Positions 36,121-44,100 of a stretch of 64,000 nt of DNA are shown here, piece by piece. The DNA is from Gillisella vitis (GTDB lineage: Bacteria; Pseudomonadota; Alphaproteobacteria; Rhizobiales; Rhizobiaceae). Location of the stretch: contig NZ_LMVL02000001.1 in NCBI RefSeq assembly GCF_001541345.2, positions 930,001 through 994,000 of the forward strand, given 5' to 3'. The position numbers and the translations under genes are program-made. A model generated the notes under the pieces. It ran no database searches and had not been told where the DNA came from. It saw nothing but the letters and a program-made list of their open reading frames with translations. Position 1 is the stretch's first letter. Each line of letters opens with the position of its first letter.

Positions 36121-36256
36121 CGCCTGATGACATCGACCGGGTTTGCGGTCTTGCCGTTGCGGATTTCTGAAATGCGGGTGGCGTTATGCCTGCATTTTCT
36201 GCCTGAAACCGCAATGGCGCACCACGTTTTTACGATAAAAATAATTGAAAAGATGA

Positions 36257-36745
36257 GTGATTATTGTGCTTGTTATTATCGAATTGACCGCCGACAAGGG
36301 CGAAATCTGCCGCGACATCATGTCGGAACTGTCCGACTGGTTTACGGAGCCCGCCGTGATCGATGCCTGCGCGGCGGCGGCCGAGACCTTGCCGATGTTC
36401 GGCTGCCTTGACGGTGACACTGTGGCCGGATTTGTCATGCTGAAACCGCATCTGCCCGATGCCGTGGAAATCGTGGCGATCGGCACCCGCCGGGCCTATC
36501 ATCGCCAGGGCACGGGCAGGCTCCTGCTATCAGCGGCGGAGGATTTTGCCCGCAATGCCGGTTGCCGGCTGGTGACGGCGAAGACCCTGGCGCCGCGCGG
36601 CAAACGGGAGCCGCAATACGATGCCACGCGTGCCTTCTATGACCGGAATGGATTTATTCGCGCCGAAGTGTTCCCCACCCTTTGGCATGAGGAGCATCCG
36701 TGTCTGATGCTTGTGAAGCCTTTGGCTAAAACGGGAGACACGTAG
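36257..36745 (+). CDS. GNAT-family N-acetyltransferase
   Basis: A protein of about 160 residues with a single GNAT domain: beta-strands 'GCLDGDTVAGFVML' and 'AVEIVAIGTRRAYHRQGTGRLLLSAAEDFARNAGCRLVTAKTL' (motif A, acetyl-CoA pyrophosphate loop RRxxHRQGTGR), then 'DATRAFYDRNGFIRAEVFPTLW'. The start is uncertain: GTG 36257 or GTG 36266, neither with an ideal ribosome site. It lies between the ECF sigma and FhuF-like genes and is convergent with the latter. A part in siderophore tailoring is possible, but this short type usually modifies amino acids, aminoglycosides or proteins and the link is only positional. Confidence 0.75.
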   Translation: MIIVLVIIELTADKGEICRDIMSELSDWFTEPAVIDACAAAAETLPMFGCLDGDTVAGFVMLKPHLPDAVEIVAIGTRRAYHRQGTGRLLLSAAEDFARNAGCRLVTAKTLAPRGKREPQYDATRAFYDRNGFIRAEVFPTLWHEEHPCLMLVKPLAKTGDT

Positions 36746-36790
36746 CCCCGAAGGGATCGGTTGTCGGTGCAGCAAACTGCCCGAAGGTTG

Positions 36791-37576
36791 TTAGCGACGG
36801 CCATCGGGCAGGGGGCAGAGGTCGCCACATCCGGGAACGCCCGGCAGGTTATAGCGTAGGCAGCAGACCTTGCGCTGGAAGTGGTCCATGCCGCATTGGC
36901 GGCGTGCCAGTTTGATCATGCCAAACAGCGGGTTGCGGCTGCCATCCGGCCAATGCTGGTTTGAGATGATCTCAATCGCTTCTTCCATCAGGTGAGGGCC
37001 GGCCTGATTGCCGATTTCCTTGATGATCCAGTTGAGATAGACGGCAACATTGTTCCACATCAGCTTTGGCGCAACGCCGCAATGCCCGGCAATAAGGGTA
37101 ATCACTGGCGCGGCATGGTCGCGCAGGATGGCGTGGAGATCGGCCAGCGCTGGCGCATGGTCAGCGGGACGGCCTGGACCTGATAGCAGAAGCGCTTTTG
37201 GTTCGGCTGTCTGTGGATCACAGACCAGGGACAGTTGAGTGAGCCCGAGTGACAATTGTCGCCGATGCACCAGACGGTGAACCGTGGGTGCAATTGTCAG
37301 GATGCTGAAATAATAGAGCGTCCACATCGAGATCACCGCACGCTTGTCAGCGCCGGGAAACTTGCAAGTGTAGCGGGCGATGATATCGGCAAACACATCA
37401 GGGTCGGAAAGCGAGGTGCAAGGGATAATCTCGGCATCGTCAGGCGCGTCCAGAAGCAGTTTGCCACGGCAAAAGGCAAAGCGGTCATCGCCCGGCATGT
37501 CGGGCGACCAGTCATCATCGATGGTGGGCAGAACGCCAAGCACCAATGGCCTGGACATCTGGATCGTTGATCCCAT
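36791..37576 (-). CDS. FhuF-like ferric-siderophore reductase
   Basis: A 261-residue protein ending in a cysteine cluster, 'CCLRYNLPGVPGCGDLC', matching the [2Fe-2S] site of E. coli FhuF (C-C-x10-C-x2-C) except for one extra residue between the last two cysteines (x3). Other family-like parts are 'RAVISMWTLYYFSILTIAPTVHRL' and 'APKLMWNNVAVYLNWIIKEIG'. FhuF reduces ferric hydroxamates in the cytoplasm to release iron, which fits the neighbouring hydroxamate biosynthesis genes. ATG 37576 has GGAAAA upstream; a TTG at 37612 is the alternative. It is transcribed alone, opposite to the sigma gene, from a region with a Fur-box-like palindrome. Confidence 0.85.
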   Translation of the reverse strand: MGSTIQMSRPLVLGVLPTIDDDWSPDMPGDDRFAFCRGKLLLDAPDDAEIIPCTSLSDPDVFADIIARYTCKFPGADKRAVISMWTLYYFSILTIAPTVHRLVHRRQLSLGLTQLSLVCDPQTAEPKALLLSGPGRPADHAPALADLHAILRDHAAPVITLIAGHCGVAPKLMWNNVAVYLNWIIKEIGNQAGPHLMEEAIEIISNQHWPDGSRNPLFGMIKLARRQCGMDHFQRKVCCLRYNLPGVPGCGDLCPLPDGRR

Positions 37577-37660
37577 GGGTTTTTCCGCCGCTTGATCGAT
37601 TGCTTGCTGCAACCGACCGCAGATTAGAATGCGGATTTCCAGGCGTCAAGAAAACATGAT

Positions 37661-37679
37661 GATAATAATCATATTTATC
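37661..37679. promoter_or_regulatory. Fur-box-like palindrome upstream of fhuF-like gene
   Basis: GATAATAATCATATTTATC agrees at 15 of 19 positions with the E. coli Fur consensus GATAATGATAATCATTATC. It lies within a larger inverted repeat GATGATAA (37658-37665) / TTATCATC (37675-37682), 85 to 103 bp before the FhuF-like start. Rhizobial Fur homologues usually act as the manganese regulator Mur, so the true ligand may be Fur/Mur or a co-transferred regulator. Confidence 0.5.
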
Positions 37680-37694
37680 ATCGGGCAAGGCGGA

Positions 37695-38630
37695 TTATGC
37701 GATTGCCTGCGCCGCCGTGCCTTTTGCCCGCATCCGGCGGCGATATTGGACCGGTTTCTCCATGAAGCGGCGCTGAAAGGCCTCATAAAAGGTCGAGAGC
37801 GAACCGAAGCCTGACTCATAGGCCACTTCGGTAATCGGCATATCGGAGGAAATCAGCAGGGATTGGGCGGTGTCCAGCCGGTGACGGATGATCGCCTGGT
37901 TGATGGTAGTGCCCACCGCACGCTTGAACAGGCTCATGGCATAGTTGGGATGCAGACCGGCGGCGCGCCCGACATCCTCGGCAGAAATCGTGTCAGGTGC
38001 GTGCTCGCCGATGAAGCGCAGCATTTTTTCAACATGCAGCATCCAGCCAGCATCGCGCTGGCCAAGGCTTGCCAGCGCCGATCCCTGCTCACGCAGGTCG
38101 CGCCAGCCGTCCCGCTCGATACGCATCAGGCGGGCGGTTAGCTCGGAGCGGACGATTTCGATATCGCCCTCATCGCCGCCCAGCAATTCGTCGCGCCAGC
38201 GCAGAAAGATTTCACGGTCCCAGGCGCGCAGATGCAAAGCCTCAATGACGGCGCCGCGAAACACCGAATCGCGAAATTGGCTCAGGCTGGCCAATCCCAG
38301 AAACACCGACATCGGCACATACAGGCAGATGAAGCGGGTGCCTTCTCGCCGGTCGATGACCTGATGAGGGATCATACCCCAGAACAGGCAGAGCCGGCCT
38401 TCCGAAATCGTCAGCTCTCGGCCATCGAACCAATAGGTCATCGATCCCTCCAGCACGAAATTCAGCTCGATCTGGCTGTGCATATGAGGCCCAACCATTT
38501 TCTGGACCTCCAGCAATTCCCCGGCGCAGAAGCGGTTATCGCCGAATACAACCAGGGGGTGGGCCGGATCGCGCTCGGGGTGTACAGGTGTTGCGCCAAG
38601 TCTGTTGATCAAGGGAGGACGTCGAGCCAT
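37695..38630 (-). CDS. AraC-family transcriptional regulator of the alpha-galactoside operon
   Basis: A 311-residue regulator with an N-terminal cupin-like sugar-sensing domain ('VGPHMHSQIELNFVLEGSMTYWFDGRELTISEGRLCLFWGMIPHQVID') and a C-terminal double HTH ('ISAEDVGRAAGLHPNYAMSLFKRAVGTTINQAIIRHRLDTAQSLLISSDMPITEVAYESGFGSLSTFYEAFQRRF'). The layout is that of MelR/RafR-type activators. It is divergent from the transporter/GH36/GH42 operon across 261 bp. That interval includes an imperfect repeat CTTAG/CTAAG at 38645-38666 close to its own start and otherwise shows no clear element. Confidence 0.87.
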   Translation of the reverse strand: MARRPPLINRLGATPVHPERDPAHPLVVFGDNRFCAGELLEVQKMVGPHMHSQIELNFVLEGSMTYWFDGRELTISEGRLCLFWGMIPHQVIDRREGTRFICLYVPMSVFLGLASLSQFRDSVFRGAVIEALHLRAWDREIFLRWRDELLGGDEGDIEIVRSELTARLMRIERDGWRDLREQGSALASLGQRDAGWMLHVEKMLRFIGEHAPDTISAEDVGRAAGLHPNYAMSLFKRAVGTTINQAIIRHRLDTAQSLLISSDMPITEVAYESGFGSLSTFYEAFQRRFMEKPVQYRRRMRAKGTAAQAIA

Positions 38631-38891
38631 TTCGCACCGAAAATCTTAGGATACCGGAATTCTAAGCCTGAATTTCGGAGGTAGATTGCGGCTTTCTGGC
38701 GCACGGTCAAGGCGCTTTTGCAGGAGGCGGACGCAAAGAAGCTGAAAGTTGCAGAGAGTGCAGGATGTCTTGGGGCCGCTTGGCTGAGGCAAGATATTCT
38801 GCCGGAGATATAAAATGTTACGGCGACCCTCTCTGTTTTCTATAGGGTAGGCGCTGTCATGCCGCAGACAATGATTCCGGGGAGGAATGTG

Positions 38892-40124
38892 ATGATTTGC
38901 TTTAAAATGATGCCGAGCTTGGCGCTTGGCTATGCATTGACCATATCAACGGCCTTTGCTGGTCAGATTGTGCTCAATTCCGATCAGTCGGACCCAACGC
39001 CAAAAAAGGCGATGGAAGAGCTGCTGAAGGATTTCCAGGCCGCCAATCCCGACGTGACCGTCAAATGGAACAATTTCGACCACGAGGGCTATAAATCCGC
39101 GATCCGCAACTTCCTGACGGCCGATGCGCCGGATGTGGTGTCCTGGTATTCTGGCAACCGCATGGCGCCCTTCGTCAAGGCTGGCCTGTTTGAGGATGTC
39201 AGCGATATCTGGGCCAAGGACGATCTCAACAATCAATTGAAATCCGCCACCAAGTCGATGGAAATCGATGGCAAGAAATGGGGCATTCCCTATTCCACCT
39301 ATCAATGGGGTATTTATTACCGCAAGGATATTTTTGCCGCTCAAGGCATCACGCCACCCAAGACCTGGGCCGAGCTGCTGGCGGCCTGCGACAAGCTGAA
39401 AAAAGCTGGCATCACGCCCTTTACCATCGGCACCAAGGCGCTGTGGCCGACGGCAGGCTGGTTCGACTATCTCGACCTGCGCGTCAATGGCTATGAATTC
39501 CACATGGACCTGACCGCCGGAAAGGTGCCTTACACCGATCCGCGCGTCAAAGCCGTGTTTGCGAAATGGGATGAACTGATCAAGCCCGGCTATTTCATCG
39601 CCAACCATGCAGCACTCGACTGGCAGGATGCCATGCCGCAATTCGTGCAGGGCAAGGCGGCTATGTATCTGATGGGTAACTTTGCCGTGGCCCCGATGAA
39701 GGATGGCGGCTTGAAGGAAGAGCAGATCGGCTTCCTGCAATTCCCGGAAATCACCCCCGGCCTGCCACGTGCGGAAGATGCTCCGACTGAATCCTTCCAC
39801 ATTCCTTCGGGCGCCAAGAACAAGACGGATGCGCGCAAGTTCCTGGCTTATCTCGCAAAGCCGGAAACCCAGACCAAGATGAACGCCACCCTTGGCCAGT
39901 TGCCGATCAACAACAAGTCGGAAAAATCCAGCGATCCGTTCCTGAGCGCCGGTTTCGACATGCTGTCGAGCGCTTACGCATTGGCGCAATTCTATGATCG
40001 TGACGCGCCTGCTGATATGGCCAAGGCCGGTATGGAAGGCTTCCAGGAATTCATGGTCAAGCCTGACAAGGTCGATGCCATCCTGGCTCGCCTCGATAAG
40101 GTGCGTGCCCGCGTTTATAAATAA
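38892..40124 (+). CDS. Extracellular solute-binding protein, family 1 (predicted galactoside binder)
   Basis: A 410-residue periplasmic binding protein with a short signal peptide (MICFKMMPSLALGYALTISTAFA-GQ). Typical CUT1 blocks are 'DPTPKKAMEELLKDFQAANPDVTVKWNNFDHEGYKSAIRNFLTADAPDVVSWYSGNRM', 'GKKWGIPYSTYQWGIYYRKDIF' and 'GKAAMYLMGNFAVAPMKDGG'. ATG 38892 follows GGGGAGGAATGTG. It begins the alpha-galactoside operon and is separated from the permeases by an intrinsic terminator, which would give excess binding protein over membrane parts. Substrate (raffinose/melibiose class) is inferred from the co-transcribed GH36. Confidence 0.92.
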   Translation: MICFKMMPSLALGYALTISTAFAGQIVLNSDQSDPTPKKAMEELLKDFQAANPDVTVKWNNFDHEGYKSAIRNFLTADAPDVVSWYSGNRMAPFVKAGLFEDVSDIWAKDDLNNQLKSATKSMEIDGKKWGIPYSTYQWGIYYRKDIFAAQGITPPKTWAELLAACDKLKKAGITPFTIGTKALWPTAGWFDYLDLRVNGYEFHMDLTAGKVPYTDPRVKAVFAKWDELIKPGYFIANHAALDWQDAMPQFVQGKAAMYLMGNFAVAPMKDGGLKEEQIGFLQFPEITPGLPRAEDAPTESFHIPSGAKNKTDARKFLAYLAKPETQTKMNATLGQLPINNKSEKSSDPFLSAGFDMLSSAYALAQFYDRDAPADMAKAGMEGFQEFMVKPDKVDAILARLDKVRARVYK

Positions 40125-40137
40125 TCGGTTCTCCCGA

Positions 40138-40175
40138 CGGCCGGATGTCGCCCAAGTGGCATCCGGCCGGTTTTT
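40138..40175 (+). terminator. Intra-operon intrinsic terminator after the binding protein gene
   Basis: CGGCCGGATG (40138-40147) pairs with CATCCGGCCG (40160-40169), followed by GTTTTT. It is 14 nt after the binding-protein stop and 64 nt before the permease start. Partial read-through probably sets a high binding-protein to permease ratio. Confidence 0.85.
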
Positions 40176-40238
40176 CAGTCACAGAACGGCTGGGATGCTC
40201 CGGCATCCTTGAGCCCTTGCATTAACGGAGGTGCTGCC

Positions 40239-41147
40239 GTGAGCACTGCTGCTCCTGTTTCATCCGGATTCTGGAAACGTCACCAGCAACGCATTGCCCC
40301 GTGGCTGTTTCTGGCGCCCGGTCTGGTGATGTTCATCATCTATGTCGTTTTGCCGATTTTCCAGTCAGTCTGGATCAGCTTTCACGATTGGGATGGTATC
40401 GGTGAAAAAGTCTGGATCGGGCTTGGAAACTATCAGGAATTGCTTGGCGACGAGGCCTTTTATACCTCGCTGCAAAACAACATGATCTGGCTGGTGCTCT
40501 ACCTTCTGGCCATTCCCGGCGGATTGGCGGTGGCACTGTTTCTCAACCAGACGGTCACGGGTATTCGACTCTATAAGTCATTGTTTTTCTTCCCCTTCGT
40601 CATTAGCCAGGTCGTGGTCGGCCTGATGTTCACCTGGTTTTATGCGCCGAATTTCGGGTTGTTTTCCGTGCTGATCAAGCATCTGACCGGAATGGATTTC
40701 GCGGTTCTGGCCGACGAGCGTTTCGTCACCTATGGCATTATCGTCGCCGGTCTATGGCCGCAGACCGCCTATTGCATGATCCTCTATCTGACCGGTCTCA
40801 ACAACATCAATCCGGAGCAGGTGGAAGCCGCCCGCATGGATGGCGCCAAGGGCTGGTCGCTGCTCAAAAACATCATCCTGCCGCAGCTTGCGCCCGCCAC
40901 CTTCATCGCCATGGTGGTCACTGTCATCGGTGCACTCCGCTCCTTCGATCTCGTGTCGATCATGACGGCTGGCGGCCCCTACGGCTCCAGCCGGGTGCTG
41001 TCCTATTACATGTATGAGGAAGCACTGTCTGAATACGGGTTCCGCATGGGCTATGGCGCGGCCATCGCCGTCGTCCTGTTCCTGATCATGATGGTGTTCA
41101 TCACGCTGTTCGTCGTGCGGATGATCGGCCAGGAAAGGAATAGCTGA
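40239..41147 (+). CDS. Sugar ABC transporter permease (MalF/UgpA type)
   Basis: A 302-residue inner-membrane permease starting at GTG 40239, chosen for the strong AACGGAGGTGC ribosome site; a TTG at 40209 is less likely. Helices begin at 'IAPWLFLAPGLVMFIIYVVLPIFQSVWISFHDWDG'; the EAA loop 'EQVEAARMDGAKGWSLLKNIILPQLAP' is near residue 200. It partners the next permease, whose start overlaps its stop (TGATG). Confidence 0.93.
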   Translation: MSTAAPVSSGFWKRHQQRIAPWLFLAPGLVMFIIYVVLPIFQSVWISFHDWDGIGEKVWIGLGNYQELLGDEAFYTSLQNNMIWLVLYLLAIPGGLAVALFLNQTVTGIRLYKSLFFFPFVISQVVVGLMFTWFYAPNFGLFSVLIKHLTGMDFAVLADERFVTYGIIVAGLWPQTAYCMILYLTGLNNINPEQVEAARMDGAKGWSLLKNIILPQLAPATFIAMVVTVIGALRSFDLVSIMTAGGPYGSSRVLSYYMYEEALSEYGFRMGYGAAIAVVLFLIMMVFITLFVVRMIGQERNS

Positions 41148-41998
41148 TGTTTCCGACCCCGATCCAGAAGGCCTCGCCGATTGTTCGGTTCGGCTATAAT
41201 CTCGTTTTGCCTGTCGCGCTGGTTCTCTGGCTGCTGCCTTTGCTGGGCGTAGCGCTGACCTCGGTGCGTCCTGCGGGCGATCTGGCCGCTGGCAATTATT
41301 TCGGCATTCCCTCCGGTTTTGCCGGCGTCGAAAACTATTCCGCGGTGTTTCAGAATTCGCCGCTGGGCTGGTACATTCTCAATTCCTTCAAGATCACCAT
41401 TCCAACCGTGATCGGTGCTGTCGCGCTGTCCTGCCTGACCGGGTTTGCGCTGGCGACCTACAAGTTCAAGGGCAACCTTGTGCTGTTCTGCCTGTTCGTT
41501 GCCGGTAATTTCATTCCCTTCCAGATCCTCATGGTGCCGGTGCGCGACATGACGCTGAAAATGGGGCTGTATGATACGGTCACCGGCCTGGTGCTGTTTC
41601 ATGTCGCCTTCCAGACCGGCTTTTGCACGCTGTTCATGCGCAATTTCATCAAGGGCCTGCCGTTTGCGCTGATCGAATCGGCGCGGGTTGAAGGTGTGTC
41701 GGAATGGCGGATCTTTCGCTATATCGTGCTGCCGCTGATGCGGCCCGCCATTGCGGCACTGTCGGTGTTGGTCTTCACCTTTGTCTGGAACGATTATTTC
41801 TGGGCCACGGTTCTGGTCCAGAGTCAGGCCGCCATGCCTGTCACGGCAGGGCTCTATTCGCTGAACGGCCAGTGGGTCGCCGCCTGGAACCTGGTTTCCG
41901 CCGGGTCGATCGTCGCGGCTTTGCCACCGGTCGCCATGTTTTTCCTGATGCAGCGGCATTTCATCGCCGGGCTGACACTTGGAGCAACCAAGGGATGA
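41147..41998 (+). CDS. Sugar ABC transporter permease (MalG/UgpE type)
   Basis: A 283-residue permease with the MalG pattern: a first helix 'LVLPVALVLWLLPLLGVALTSV', 'AVALSCLTGFALATYKFKGNLVLF' and the EAA loop 'ALIESARVEGVSEWRIFRYIVLPLMRPA' near residue 175. It overlaps the previous gene by 1 nt and the alpha-galactosidase by 4 nt, so uptake and hydrolysis are translationally coupled. Confidence 0.93.
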   Translation: MFPTPIQKASPIVRFGYNLVLPVALVLWLLPLLGVALTSVRPAGDLAAGNYFGIPSGFAGVENYSAVFQNSPLGWYILNSFKITIPTVIGAVALSCLTGFALATYKFKGNLVLFCLFVAGNFIPFQILMVPVRDMTLKMGLYDTVTGLVLFHVAFQTGFCTLFMRNFIKGLPFALIESARVEGVSEWRIFRYIVLPLMRPAIAALSVLVFTFVWNDYFWATVLVQSQAAMPVTAGLYSLNGQWVAAWNLVSAGSIVAALPPVAMFFLMQRHFIAGLTLGATKG

Positions 41999-44100
41999 AT
42001 GATATTGTAAAAATTGGCGCGAACGGGCTTGTTTTGAGCCTGCTGCTGCCGGAAATCGGCATGCCGGAAATCATCGGCTTCGGCGACACACCTGTTGCGG
42101 GCTCGGCTTTGTCCGAGGTCGAACGCTCCAGCCGCATCAACGGCATGGATGAGGCTGTGCCTTCGACGGTGCTGCTGCCGGTGGGCGGCATGGGGTTTTT
42201 CGGCTGGCCTGCTATTTCAGGTCATCGATCCGGCCGTGATTTCATCCTGCAATTTGCCGACTGGACGGTGGAAAAGACCGGGCGGATCACACTGCTCTGC
42301 GCTCAGGATGCTGTGGCGAGCATAGCGATCACGTTGCGTTTCGAAACCTTCCCGTCTGGCGTGATCGGGATCTCCACCGAACTCAAGAATATCGGCAATG
42401 AGGATTACATCCTGGATCGCTGCATGGCGGCGAGCTTTCCGGCAGAAGCCGGGCAGGTTGATGTGTTCAGCTTTACCGGCATGTGGGGCCGCGAATTTCA
42501 GATCCGGCGCGAGAGGTTGGGAACCTGCCTTTGGGCGCAGGAAAGTCGCCGGGGTCGCACTTCCCATGACCGCTTTCCGATGCTGACAATCGAAGGCGAG
42601 GCGCAAAGCTTTGGCGTGGCGCTGGGTTGGAGCGGCAACCACCAGATCGTCATCGACCGGCTGGACGATGGTCGCCGTCTGGTGCATCTCGGTGAAGTGT
42701 TTGAGCCGGGCGAAACGATCCTTGCGCCGGGCGAGAGTTATCGCAGCCCGGTTGCCTATGCCGGTGCGGATCGGGCGGCGTTCCATGCCTTTGTCCGCGA
42801 TGATCTCATGCATTGGCCTGATGGTGCGATGTCGCCGCGTCCGGTGACCTTGAACACCTGGGAGGGCAATTACTTTGACCACCAGATGGAATCGCTGAAG
42901 GCGCAGGCGACATCGGCCGCCGAACTTGGCATCGAGCGTTTTGTGCTGGATGACGGCTGGTTCGGCAAGCGTGACGATGACACGACCAGTCTGGGCGATT
43001 GGGACATCGATGCCCGCAAATATCCAGAGGGCCTGTCGCCGCTGGTCGATCACGTCACCGCCCTTGGCATGCAATTCGGCATTTGGTTCGAGCCGGAAAT
43101 GATCAACCCGGTTTCCGCCCTTTATGAGCTGCATCCCGACTGGGTCTTGCAGGTCAAGGGTCGCCCTTTGCTGACATCCCGCAACCAACTGGTGCTGGAC
43201 CTCACACGGCCAGAAGTCAGCGACTATCTGTTTGAGAAGATCGACGCGGTGCTGGCCAATCACGCGGTATCCTATATCAAATGGGACATGAACCGCGACC
43301 TGACCCATGCGGGTGGGCGCGATGGGCGGGCGAAAATTTCCACCCAGACCCGCGCCGTCTACGCGCTTATGGACCGGGTGCGGGCTGCCCATCCGCAGGT
43401 GGAGATCGAAAGCTGTGCGTCCGGTGGAGGCCGGATCGATTACGGTGCGCTTGCCCGCACCCACCGGGTCTGGACCTCCGATTGCACCGATGCGCTGGAG
43501 CGGCTGGAAATCCAGCGTGGCGCCTCGGTTTTCGTGCCACCGGAAGTGCTTGGCAGCCATGTCTCGGCCTCGCCAAACCACCAGACGGAGCGCCGTCACA
43601 CGCTGGCCTTCCGGGCGCTGGTGGCACTGGCCTATCACCTTGGCGTCGAGTTGAATCCGCTGGAACTGGAAGGCGAGGAACGTGCCGAGCTGAAGACCTG
43701 GATTGCCATCCACAAGCGGCTGCGACCGCTGTTGCATGCGCCAGGCGCCAATTTCTCCAAAGAGCCGCGTGACGGGCGCTATGTCTGGGGTGCGGCGGAC
43801 AGCAAACGCATCGCCGTCTTCGTGGCCCAAGGGCCGCAGATGGTGGGAGAGCAGCCGGAACCGCTGACCCTGCCTGATGTCGTAACCCGCATTCGCGGGC
43901 GCTGGAGGGTTGCGGCCACGCATCCGGTGGAACCGAATTTCATCCGTATATCCGAAGGGCAGAAGCGCCTGTTGGCTGGCAAGGTCACGTTTGATCTTGC
44001 AGATCTCAAGCTTGGCGGCTTGCCGCTGCCGATGCTGCGGCCGGAAAGCGCAATCCTGCTGGAATTGGAACCTGTCGAGGGAGGAGACCACCATGGCTGA
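41995..44100 (+). CDS. Alpha-galactosidase, GH36
   Basis: A 701-residue retaining alpha-galactosidase of GH36 (RafA/AgaN type). The N-terminal half is the beta-supersandwich; the catalytic barrel includes 'FVLDDGWFGKRDDDTTSLGDW', 'GIWFEPEMINPVSALYELHPDW', nucleophile Asp431 in 'YIKWDMNRDL' and acid/base Asp496 in 'WTSDCTDALERLEIQRG'. The Cys in SDCTD replaces the Asn common in other GH36 enzymes (SDNTD). No signal peptide: it acts on imported melibiose/raffinose-type sugars. It starts in the permease stop (ATGA) and overlaps the ATPase start by 8 nt. Confidence 0.95.
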   Translation: MNDIVKIGANGLVLSLLLPEIGMPEIIGFGDTPVAGSALSEVERSSRINGMDEAVPSTVLLPVGGMGFFGWPAISGHRSGRDFILQFADWTVEKTGRITLLCAQDAVASIAITLRFETFPSGVIGISTELKNIGNEDYILDRCMAASFPAEAGQVDVFSFTGMWGREFQIRRERLGTCLWAQESRRGRTSHDRFPMLTIEGEAQSFGVALGWSGNHQIVIDRLDDGRRLVHLGEVFEPGETILAPGESYRSPVAYAGADRAAFHAFVRDDLMHWPDGAMSPRPVTLNTWEGNYFDHQMESLKAQATSAAELGIERFVLDDGWFGKRDDDTTSLGDWDIDARKYPEGLSPLVDHVTALGMQFGIWFEPEMINPVSALYELHPDWVLQVKGRPLLTSRNQLVLDLTRPEVSDYLFEKIDAVLANHAVSYIKWDMNRDLTHAGGRDGRAKISTQTRAVYALMDRVRAAHPQVEIESCASGGGRIDYGALARTHRVWTSDCTDALERLEIQRGASVFVPPEVLGSHVSASPNHQTERRHTLAFRALVALAYHLGVELNPLELEGEERAELKTWIAIHKRLRPLLHAPGANFSKEPRDGRYVWGAADSKRIAVFVAQGPQMVGEQPEPLTLPDVVTRIRGRWRVAATHPVEPNFIRISEGQKRLLAGKVTFDLADLKLGGLPLPMLRPESAILLELEPVEGGDHHG

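Noticed and set aside
36257..36745. GNAT protein as the siderophore acyltransferase
   Set aside because: The IucB-like protein at 28280-29437 has the full siderophore acyltransferase motifs; the small GNAT lacks them.
41704..41994. N-terminal extension of the GH36 protein into the permease gene
   Set aside because: The extension is an out-of-frame read of the permease; ATG 41995 overlaps the permease stop in the usual ATGA coupling.
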